Shown here in pieces: positions 7,675 to 14,250 of a stretch of 64,000 nucleotides of DNA. The stretch is taken from positions 248,001 through 312,000 of the forward strand of contig CAVPJX010000001.1 in the NCBI GenBank assembly GCA_963705545.1, read 5' to 3'. The number at the start of each line of letters is the position of its first letter. Position 1 is the stretch's first letter. The stretch comes from DATBLY01 sp963705545. Its GTDB lineage: Bacteria > Actinomycetota > UBA4738 > HRBIN12. Both the position numbers and the translations under genes were made by a program. The notes under the pieces are model-generated. The model saw only the letters and a program-made list of their open reading frames with translations, was not told where the DNA came from and did no database searches.

Positions 7675-10002
7675 TTATCGGGATTGAGGTCCGCGAGCGG
7701 GGCGACCACCGGAGAACCGGTCCCGGAGTCCCCAGAGCGTGACCAGCCACAAGGCCTCGGCCACGATGCGACGGCTGAGCTTCGACTCCCCGTGTTCGCG
7801 TTCGCGGAAGGTGATCGGGACCTCGCCGACCGCGGCGCCGAGGCGCCACGCGCGCCGCACGAGCTCGATCTGGAAGCCGTAGCCGTCCGAGCGGATCGGG
7901 GCGGCGGTCAGGGTTGCCAGGAGCGCGCGTCGGTAGACCCGGAAGCCGCTCGTGGCGTCTCGGACGGGGATCGCGAGCATGAAGCGGGCATAGCGGTTGC
8001 CCGCCCTCGAGAGGGCCAGCCTGCCACGGCTCCAATCGATGACCGAGCCGCCGGGGACGTACCGGCTCCCGATCGTGAGGTCGAACCGATCCGCGGTGGC
8101 GGCGAGCAGGCCGGGAAGGTCTTCCGGATCGTGGGACAGGTCGGAGTCCATCTCGACCACGAGGTCGTACCGCCTCGCGAGGGCCTCGGCGAACCCCTCG
8201 AGGTAGGCGCTGGCGAGCCCCGATCGCTCGGGTCGCGATCGCAGGCGCACGCGGGGCTCCCGCTCGGCGATCGCCGCTACGAGCCCGCCGGTCCCGTCAG
8301 GAGACGAGTCGTCGACCACGAGGATGTCCACCGCCTCGGGCAGCTCGAGCAGCCGCCCGATCACGTGCTCGATCGTCTCGCGTTCCTCGTAGGTCGGCAG
8401 GATCACGAGCGCGCGGCGGAGCCCCGCCGGGAGCGGCTCGGGCTGCGGTCCGTCCAGCGAGCGGCCGCGCGGGAGGGCGAACAGGACCACGACGAACCCC
8501 AACGAGAGCCAGATCGCCCAGTCCCCCCACCGGACGTAGGGGGTCCGCGCGTCCGAGGTCCCGATCGTCGCACGCAGGACCGTGGGCTCGAACAGGCCCG
8601 CCGAGGCCGTGACGCGTCCGCTCGGATCGATGAAGGCCGAGATCCCCGACACGGCGGCGTTCACGACCCACCGGCCGTCCTCCACCGCGCGGATCCGGCT
8701 CATCTGCAGGTGCTGGTCCGACGCGGCCGTCGTGCCGTACGACGCGTTGTTCACGTTGACCACGAGGAAGGTGGCCCCGTCGTTCACCATCGCCCGCGGG
8801 ATCCCCGGGAAGCTGTTCTCGAAGCAGATCGGGGTGCCGAAGCGCGGCACGCCCGCGACCTCGAGGGCGTGCACCCGCTCCCCCGGCGCGCGGTCGACCG
8901 GGATCTGGTCGATGGCGTCGATGAACGACAGTCGGGACCGCCACGGCACGTACTCGCCGAACGGCACGAGGTGCACCTTGTCGTAGCGATCGACGACCGC
9001 GCCGGATCCATCGAACAACAGCGCGGTCGTCCGCTGCCGGCCGTCCGCATCGTCCATCACCGCGCCGATCAGCGTCGGCGCCCCAACGCGTGCGATCACC
9101 TCCGACACGGCTCGCATCGTCGCCGGGTCGCCCGTCGCCCCCGGGTCGAGGGCCCCCTCGCCCCAGACGGCCAGATCCGGCGGGTTCGGTGCCAAGGTGA
9201 GGTGCAGGCGCGCGTTCAGGCCCGCGACCCCGATGTCCTCCCCCGCCGAGGCTCCGCGCGCCTCCCGGACGTCCACCTGCAAGCTCGCGACGTCCACGGG
9301 GGTTCCTTCCGCCGACGGGAACGCGACGAGGACGGGCGCGACGATGAGCGCGATCGCGAGGATCGCCCGAGCTGCCCGACGCCCCCCTCCCCCGCCGCCG
9401 GCCAGCGCCTCCGTGATCAGGGCCGCCGCCGCGATCACCAGGAACGTCACGCCCCAGACGCCGGCCACCGACGCCACCCGGAGCGTCACGCGGTTGTCCA
9501 CCTGGGAGACGCCGAGCGCGCCCCAGCTGAACCCGCCGAGCGGCCAGGCGGCGCGCGCCCAGTCGATCACCGTCCAGAGGGCGGCGACGCCGAACGCGGA
9601 CCGCAGCGGATGACCAGGGCGGCGGACCGCCGGTACGAGCAGGCCGAAGAGCGCCGCGGAGGCCGCGGCGAGCAGGACCAGCGCCGCCCACGCGAGCTCG
9701 CCGAAGCGCAGGATCCAGTACAGCGTCGCCCCGTAGAACGCGAGCCCGAACACGAAGCCGAGGAGGGCCCCGCGAGCCGGCGAGGCGTCGCGCAAGAGCC
9801 ACAGGAGCGGCACCGGGGCGACGAACGCGAGCGGCCACCAACCCGCCGGCGGGAAGGCGAGCGAGAGGACCAGACCCGAGAGGATCGCGAGCGGGAGCGC
9901 CTGGACGAGCGGCGGCCGCGCCCTCAGGCGCAGTCCCGGCAGAGCGTGCGCTTCTTGTCCGCCAGCTGGCTCCGATGCTTCACCAGGTAGCACCTCTTGC
10001 AT
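7675..10002 (-). CDS. lnt-ppm1: apolipoprotein N-acyltransferase fused to polyprenol-phosphate mannosyltransferase (Lnt-Ppm1)
   Basis: Two enzymes are joined in one chain. Residues 35-210 form about six membrane helices. Residues 225-470 form the CN-hydrolase domain of Lnt with the triad Glu (AVWGEGAL), Lys (YDKVHLVPFGEY) and Cys (TPICFENSF), which N-acylates lipoproteins. Residues 528-770 form a GT2 DPM1-type domain (LPTYEERETIE, VVDDSSPDGT, EMDSDLSHDPEDLP) that makes polyprenyl-P-mannose. M. tuberculosis Ppm1 has the same order. The start is uncertain: ATG 10002 and GTG 9993 overlap DUF4193 by over 65 nt, and a CTG at 9927 would give a 4-nt overlap. Confidence 0.9.
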   Translation of the reverse strand: MQEVLPGEASEPAGGQEAHALPGLRLRARPPLVQALPLAILSGLVLSLAFPPAGWWPLAFVAPVPLLWLLRDASPARGALLGFVFGLAFYGATLYWILRFGELAWAALVLLAAASAALFGLLVPAVRRPGHPLRSAFGVAALWTVIDWARAAWPLGGFSWGALGVSQVDNRVTLRVASVAGVWGVTFLVIAAAALITEALAGGGGGGRRAARAILAIALIVAPVLVAFPSAEGTPVDVASLQVDVREARGASAGEDIGVAGLNARLHLTLAPNPPDLAVWGEGALDPGATGDPATMRAVSEVIARVGAPTLIGAVMDDADGRQRTTALLFDGSGAVVDRYDKVHLVPFGEYVPWRSRLSFIDAIDQIPVDRAPGERVHALEVAGVPRFGTPICFENSFPGIPRAMVNDGATFLVVNVNNASYGTTAASDQHLQMSRIRAVEDGRWVVNAAVSGISAFIDPSGRVTASAGLFEPTVLRATIGTSDARTPYVRWGDWAIWLSLGFVVVLFALPRGRSLDGPQPEPLPAGLRRALVILPTYEERETIEHVIGRLLELPEAVDILVVDDSSPDGTGGLVAAIAEREPRVRLRSRPERSGLASAYLEGFAEALARRYDLVVEMDSDLSHDPEDLPGLLAATADRFDLTIGSRYVPGGSVIDWSRGRLALSRAGNRYARFMLAIPVRDATSGFRVYRRALLATLTAAPIRSDGYGFQIELVRRAWRLGAAVGEVPITFREREHGESKLSRRIVAEALWLVTLWGLRDRFSGGRPARGPQSR

Positions 10003-10292
10003 ACGAACTCGGTCGCCTGCATCGGCACGACCCGGGTCTCGGTGGGTTCGAGCCGCTCATCCTTCGTCAGGGCGACGACGGCGTCGTCCTCGTCGTCGGC
10101 TTCTTCTTCCTCGCGAGCCTCCTGCTTGACCAGGAGCTCCTGGATCGACTCGACGTCGGCGCCGGCGGCCGGGTCGGGGGGCACGGTGGCATCGGCGAGC
10201 TCCGCCTCGGTGGGCTCGCCGTCGCCGTCCAGGTCGCCCTCGACGACCTCCTCGTCGACCGGTTCGTCGACGTCGTCTACCGTGTCCTTCAT
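9924..10292 (-). CDS. DUF4193 family protein (zinc-ribbon-like)
   Basis: This 122-residue protein has a long acidic N-terminal region and a C-terminal block FVCKRCYLVKHRSQL ending LCRDCA, the four-cysteine signature of the actinobacterial DUF4193 family. Function is unknown; the CxxC pairs suggest a bound zinc. ATG 10292 has GGAGGTGG 5 nt upstream, so I prefer it over an in-frame start 72 nt further out. Its end overlaps the reading frame of lnt-ppm1, so the two are probably one transcript. Confidence 0.88.
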   Translation of the reverse strand: MKDTVDDVDEPVDEEVVEGDLDGDGEPTEAELADATVPPDPAAGADVESIQELLVKQEAREEEEADDEDDAVVALTKDERLEPTETRVVPMQATEFVCKRCYLVKHRSQLADKKRTLCRDCA

Positions 10293-10447
10293 CGCATCCA
10301 CCTCCGGGGGAACCGGCCCCGATGCGCGCGGATTGTACTGCCACGGGACCGGCGCATCGGACAAGCGCCGGAAGGAACCCGTCGGTGCCTCCGGACATTC
10401 CCGTACGAGCAGGGAGATCGGCCGGAAGACGCGGACCGCGATAGATA

Positions 10448-10517
10448 GAGGACCCGAGTGGCCTTTGGGGCCGCGGCGCCGGGGCGCCGCGTTCTCTACT
10501 CAGCCTCTCGGGTCCTC
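10448..10517. ncRNA. nested inverted-repeat element, candidate structured RNA or strong terminator
   Basis: An 11-bp perfect stem (GAGGACCCGAG 10448-10458 with CTCGGGTCCTC 10507-10517) encloses two further hairpins: GGCC/GGCC (10460-10472) and an 8-bp stem CGCGGCGC/GCGCCGCG with loop CGGG (10472-10491). The layout is a three-way junction of 70 nt. It lies between the amidohydrolase stop and the DUF4193 start, both on the minus strand. It is not a tRNA, and no T-tract follows on either strand. Confidence 0.4.
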
Positions 10518-10615
10518 CGTGCGCCTCCGCCGGGGCGGTGGCGCGGGCAGAACCTACGCTCCGTCGGTCGGGAGCGTCAAGCGGAGCGCGTCGAAAAGAG
10601 CGACAATTCCGGACG

Positions 10616-12130
10616 TCACCGGGCGAAGACCTCGCGGCCGAGCGACACCGTCAAGACAGGGCGCGATCCCTCGAGGGACGGCGCCACGAAGGGGTCGGTC
10701 TCGAACGCGACGAGATCCGCGTGCATCCCCGGCGCGAGCGCGCCCTTCTTGTCCTCCTGGTGTCCCAGGCGGGCCCCGCCGATCGTGTGCAGGCGGATCG
10801 CCTCGGCGCGCGTGAGCCGCTGTTCCAGCGCGTGGTGCGTCTCGCAGGCGGCGATCGAACGCATCGGATCGAGTTCCGTGATCGGCGAGTCCGAGCCGGC
10901 CCCCACCTCGAGGCCACGTTCGAGCATCGTGCGGAACGGGTTCATCGCCGCGGCGCGCTCGGGGCCGAGAGCCCCCGCGTACAGGCCGCCGGGTGCGCCC
11001 CACAGCGCGTCGAACGTCGGCTGGATCGAGGCCGCGAGCCCCAGCATCGCCGCGCGCTCCACGTGGTCGGCCGAGGCCATCTCGACGTGCTCGATCCGGT
11101 GCCGCCGCGCCCGGAAATGCCGGCGTTCGCGTGAATCGAGCGCGTGATACACGCGCTCCCAGGCCGAGACCACCTGCTCGATCGCCGCGTCGCCGATCGC
11201 GTGGATCCCGACCTGCAGCCCGGCCATGTGACCCGCGTGGAAGAACTCCGCCATCGCGTCCTCGTCCAGGTACCGGGCCCCCGTCCCGTCGTGGTCGGCG
11301 TATGCGGCGGTGACCGCGGCCGTGCGTGCCCCGATCGAGCCGTCCGCTGGCAGGTCGCCACCGATCGCCGGCAGGCCGAGGTCGATCACCTGGGCGAGGT
11401 CCGTCGTGGCGAGGATCGGCACCACCTCGACGGGCAGCCGCTCGCGATGACCCAGCAGGACCTGCAGGTCGCGCAGCCCGTACCAGTGCGGCATCGACAT
11501 CTCGTGGATCGTCGTGACGCCCCGCGACGCCGCGAGGGCCGCCCCGGAGAGCTGCAGCTCCTGGACCTCGAGGTCGGTCCACCCCTTCGCGATCCAACGC
11601 ACGAGCCGCTCGACGGCGGCCAGGGTGACCCAGCCCGTGGGCGACCCGTCCGGGCCGCGCTCCACGCCCTCCTCGTCCCCCAGTTCGGCCGCCTCGATGG
11701 CCGCCCGGTTGGCGAGCGCCGCGTGGCTGTCGACGCGCAGGATCGCGAGCGGACCCTCGGCGGCGCGATCGAGATCGTCGATCGTCGGCAGATCGGGCCG
11801 TTCCCACCGGGTCTCGTCGAACCCGCGCAGCAGGACGGGCGAGCCGGACCTCCCCGACCGGGAGGTCGCGACGCGCAGCAGCTCGTCGGCGGTGGTCGCC
11901 TCGGCCACCTCCGCGTTCGCGAGGCCGAGGCCCGTCGATGTCAGATGGACGTGCGTGTCGATGAACCCCGGGACGATCGTGGCCCCCGGCAGCTCCACGA
12001 CGCGATCGGCTCGCGGCGGATCGCCTGAGCCGGTCCGCTGCACGTGCCGGCCGTCGACGAGCAACCAGTCGGCCGGCCGGGGGTCGGCGGCCAGGGTGTG
12101 CACACGCGCGGCGCGGTACAGGGTCCTCAC
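10616..12130 (-). CDS. amidohydrolase family 3 protein (YtcJ-like)
   Basis: A 504-residue metal-dependent hydrolase of the amidohydrolase superfamily. It starts with the usual small beta domain (VRTLYRAARVHTL), then the metal motif FIDTHVH. Later come the HAIGDAAI segment, the RIEHVEM histidine, the late Asp in GAGSDSPITELDPMRSI and the closing composite domain. Members act on N-substituted amides and similar C-N bonds, but the substrate cannot be read from the sequence. GTG 12130 begins 10 nt after the stop of the reverse-transcriptase gene, so they are probably one operon. A GATGAT box is 7 nt before the start. Confidence 0.85.
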   Translation of the reverse strand: MRTLYRAARVHTLAADPRPADWLLVDGRHVQRTGSGDPPRADRVVELPGATIVPGFIDTHVHLTSTGLGLANAEVAEATTADELLRVATSRSGRSGSPVLLRGFDETRWERPDLPTIDDLDRAAEGPLAILRVDSHAALANRAAIEAAELGDEEGVERGPDGSPTGWVTLAAVERLVRWIAKGWTDLEVQELQLSGAALAASRGVTTIHEMSMPHWYGLRDLQVLLGHRERLPVEVVPILATTDLAQVIDLGLPAIGGDLPADGSIGARTAAVTAAYADHDGTGARYLDEDAMAEFFHAGHMAGLQVGIHAIGDAAIEQVVSAWERVYHALDSRERRHFRARRHRIEHVEMASADHVERAAMLGLAASIQPTFDALWGAPGGLYAGALGPERAAAMNPFRTMLERGLEVGAGSDSPITELDPMRSIAACETHHALEQRLTRAEAIRLHTIGGARLGHQEDKKGALAPGMHADLVAFETDPFVAPSLEGSRPVLTVSLGREVFAR

Positions 12131-12140
12131 GGCGCGCGCA

Positions 12141-12884
12141 TCATCGCACGTCGGAGGGCCGCTCCACCGCGGAACCGACCCACCGGCCGAGCCACCCGGG
12201 CTCGATCCCGACCGCGGTCTTCGCGAGGTTCGGCTCCAATCCGGCCGTGGCGAGGGCCGAGCGCCAGGCGTCGAACGCACGTTGAGCCTCGCCGCGCGAC
12301 GCCGCGAAGAACAGGACGTCGTCCACCCAGCGCACGTGCGGCACGCCGGTGGCCGCGATCGCCCGATCCGCCTGGGCGAGCACGACGTTCGCGAGGACGG
12401 CGGAGCCGGGCGGCCCGATCGGCAGCCCCGCGCACCCGCGGCCTCGGATCCGGTCGAGCGTCACGAGGAGCTCCCTGACGGTCGCGCCATCGGTGAGCGC
12501 GCCGACGGCCATCGCGACCGGTCCCCGGGCGATGCTCGCGTAGCAGTCCCGCACGTCGGAGCGGACGATCGTCCCCGCCCGGGTCGCCGGGCCGATCGCG
12601 CGGAGCGCGCGCCGCAGGCGCGCACGTGCGAGCGGCCACGGCTCGATCGCCAGCGCCGGTCCCGTCGTGAGGCGGTTCGCGACGACGCCGGGATGCAGCC
12701 CGCGTTCCACGGCCGGAGCGAGGATCCCCACGAGACTCGCATAGCGCGTCGATAGGTCGGGCGGGAGGTGGCAGAGCAGTCGCACGCGCCCATCCGGGCG
12801 CGTCGAAAGCTCGGTGCGGATCGGCATCGGCCGTGGCGACGGCGCCGGCGGCAGGCTCCGCGACGGGAACGCGTCCAGGGTCAC
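12141..12884 (-). CDS. small stand-alone reverse transcriptase-like protein
   Basis: This 247-residue protein carries the palm motifs of reverse transcriptases: motif A with D110 in RSDVRDCYASI, motif B GLPIGPPGSAVLAN at residues 153-166, motif C RWVDDVLFF with D188 and D189, and a motif D-like LEPNLAKT. No maturase, thumb extension, nuclease or CRISPR domain is attached. It is much shorter than group II intron or DGR enzymes, and no intron, variable repeat or retron RNA is recognisable nearby. GTG 12884 has GGAGGGGAGGGG upstream. Its only same-strand partner is the amidohydrolase 10 nt downstream. I cannot assign it to a known RT class. Confidence 0.8.
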   Translation of the reverse strand: MTLDAFPSRSLPPAPSPRPMPIRTELSTRPDGRVRLLCHLPPDLSTRYASLVGILAPAVERGLHPGVVANRLTTGPALAIEPWPLARARLRRALRAIGPATRAGTIVRSDVRDCYASIARGPVAMAVGALTDGATVRELLVTLDRIRGRGCAGLPIGPPGSAVLANVVLAQADRAIAATGVPHVRWVDDVLFFAASRGEAQRAFDAWRSALATAGLEPNLAKTAVGIEPGWLGRWVGSAVERPSDVR

Positions 12885-12947
12885 CCGCCCCTCCCCTCCA
12901 CGGCGTCGCCGGACCTCGGGAGAGGACGGCCGTTGTACCTCGAACGC

Positions 12948-12968
12948 GCGGGCGAGACAATCGCCCGC
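12948..12968. promoter_or_regulatory. 8-bp hairpin GCGGGCGA-N5-TCGCCCGC in the RT/lrp divergent region
   Basis: A perfect inverted repeat 64 nt upstream of the reverse-transcriptase start. It may be an operator or the stem of a leader RNA. Confidence 0.45.
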
Positions 12969-12986
12969 CGGTGAGCGAGGCGGTCC

Positions 12987-13006
12987 CCCGGACGGTGTGG
13001 TCCGGG
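12987..13006. promoter_or_regulatory. 7-bp palindrome CCCGGAC-N6-GTCCGGG upstream of the lrp promoter
   Basis: A perfect repeat 18 nt upstream of the TATGAT box of the Lrp-family gene. The position fits an autoregulatory Lrp site. Confidence 0.45.
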
Positions 13007-13024
13007 TCGGGCGAGGGCCTCCCC

Positions 13025-13030
13025 TATGAT
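13025..13030 (+). promoter_or_regulatory. -10 box TATGAT of the Lrp-family gene
   Basis: TATGAT ends 6 nt before GTG 13037 and no Shine-Dalgarno sequence is present, so a leaderless mRNA is predicted. Confidence 0.6.
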
Positions 13031-13036
13031 GGCCGC

Positions 13037-13480
13037 GTGCTCGACCGGCGCGACCTCGACATCCTCGCCGTGCTCCAGACGGAGGCGCGCGCGACCTACG
13101 CGGAGGTGGCCTCACGCGTGGGGATGTCGGCGTCGGCGGTCCACGAGCGGGTCCGCAAGCTCGAGCAGCAGGGCGTGATCCAGGGATACCGCGCGGCCGT
13201 CGACCCCGCCGCCCTCGGTCTCGCCGTCACCGCCCTGATCGCCGCGACCCCGCTCGACCCTCGGCAGCCGGACGACCTGCCGGAGCGGGTCGCGGGGTTC
13301 CCGGAGGTCCAGGACTGTTTCAGCGTCGCCGGGGAGGCGAACTACATCCTGAAGGTGCGCACCCGCACGACCGGCGACCTCGAGGATCTGATCCGCCGGC
13401 TCCGGGACGCGGGCGGCGTCGCCACGCGGACCACGATCGCCCTGTCGATCCCGTTCGAGGGTCGGCCGCTCCCCGCCTGA
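13037..13480 (+). CDS. Lrp/AsnC-family transcriptional regulator
   Basis: A 147-residue regulator with an N-terminal winged HTH (LDRRDLDILAVLQ, then VASRVGMSASAVHERVRKLE) and a C-terminal RAM ligand-binding domain (GYRAAVDPAALG, VAGEANYILKVRT). Such proteins sense amino acids and related small molecules and form octamers. The longer reading frame reaches far upstream through the palindromes and promoter, so GTG 13037 is chosen. It is divergent from the reverse-transcriptase gene and may regulate it. Confidence 0.88.
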   Translation: MLDRRDLDILAVLQTEARATYAEVASRVGMSASAVHERVRKLEQQGVIQGYRAAVDPAALGLAVTALIAATPLDPRQPDDLPERVAGFPEVQDCFSVAGEANYILKVRTRTTGDLEDLIRRLRDAGGVATRTTIALSIPFEGRPLPA

Positions 13481-13578
13481 CCCGTGCAGCCGGCCCATCG
13501 GGCGGCCGATACCGCACGTATGCCGTGCGATGCGCATCGAAGCCTGGGGAAGCGCCCGCGCGGGGGGCTGGCCCCTCC

Positions 13579-13584
13579 TATGAT
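13579..13584 (+). promoter_or_regulatory. -10 box TATGAT of the lipoprotein/FtsH-like operon
   Basis: TATGAT ends 6 nt before ATG 13591, with no Shine-Dalgarno sequence. The same spacing is seen for the neighbouring lrp and cysS genes. Confidence 0.6.
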
Positions 13585-13590
13585 GGTGCG

Positions 13591-14250
13591 ATGACGAGGC
13601 TCCCCGGGGCCCGGGCCCGGCGGGTGGCGTGGCTCGTGGCGGCCGTCTCCCTGCTGGCCCCGTCGTGCGCCGGTTCCGGCTTCCAGTACGTCAAGGACTC
13701 GTCGTCGACCGCGATCTTCAAGCTCCCGTCGGCGTGGCAGCTCTTCGACGAGGATCAGATCCTGACGAGCTCGGAGATCGTGGCCTCGCCCCAGGCGAAG
13801 GAGGCGTTCGCGGCCGCGACCTGGATGGTGGCGTTCGATGCCAACCCTTCCCCCTCGCTCGACCACCTGTTCATCTTCGCGAGCGCGGCCGACGACCCGA
13901 CCGGGTTCGCGCAGGTGCGCCCGCTCGGGCTCGAGGAGCGCGACGCCTTCTCGCTCGCCGACATCCGCAACGCCCTGTTCGACGTGGACGGTGCGAGCGG
14001 TGGGGTGCAGGCGGAGCTCCTGTCGTCCGACGATCTCCTGTTGGACGGTGGGTACCGCGGGCTGCACGTGGTGTTCAACGTCCAGGACGGCGAGACGTTC
14101 CTCACCGTCAACCAGGTGGGGGTGGTCGACCCCGCGACCACCACCCTGTACCTGTTCGCGATCGGATGCGAGGCGAAGTGCTACCTGGATCATCAAGGCG
14201 ACATCGACGAGATCGCGAACTCGTGGACCGTGAAGGAGAAGACGCTATGA
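13591..14250 (+). CDS. putative lipoprotein coupled to the FtsH-like protease
   Basis: A 219-residue protein with a basic, hydrophobic N-terminus ending LLAPSC, a plausible lipobox with Cys near residue 26. The remainder reads as a soluble alpha/beta domain (IFKLPSAWQLFDE, HLFIFASAADDPTGF, YRGLHVVFNVQDGE) with two late cysteines (GCEAKCYLDH). I do not recognise a family, although the layout resembles secreted PsbP-like folds. Its stop overlaps the ATG of the membrane protease (ATGA). Tight coupling suggests it is an extracytoplasmic partner or substrate adaptor of that protease. Confidence 0.7.
   Translation: MTRLPGARARRVAWLVAAVSLLAPSCAGSGFQYVKDSSSTAIFKLPSAWQLFDEDQILTSSEIVASPQAKEAFAAATWMVAFDANPSPSLDHLFIFASAADDPTGFAQVRPLGLEERDAFSLADIRNALFDVDGASGGVQAELLSSDDLLLDGGYRGLHVVFNVQDGETFLTVNQVGVVDPATTTLYLFAIGCEAKCYLDHQGDIDEIANSWTVKEKTL

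Noticed and set aside
10448..10517. tRNA or SRP RNA
   Set aside because: No anticodon arm, T-loop or conserved SRP loop sequence can be found; only the generic fold is supported.
12141..12884. Group II intron or DGR reverse transcriptase
   Set aside because: The protein is too short, no maturase or variable-repeat sequence lies nearby, and no intron ends are visible.
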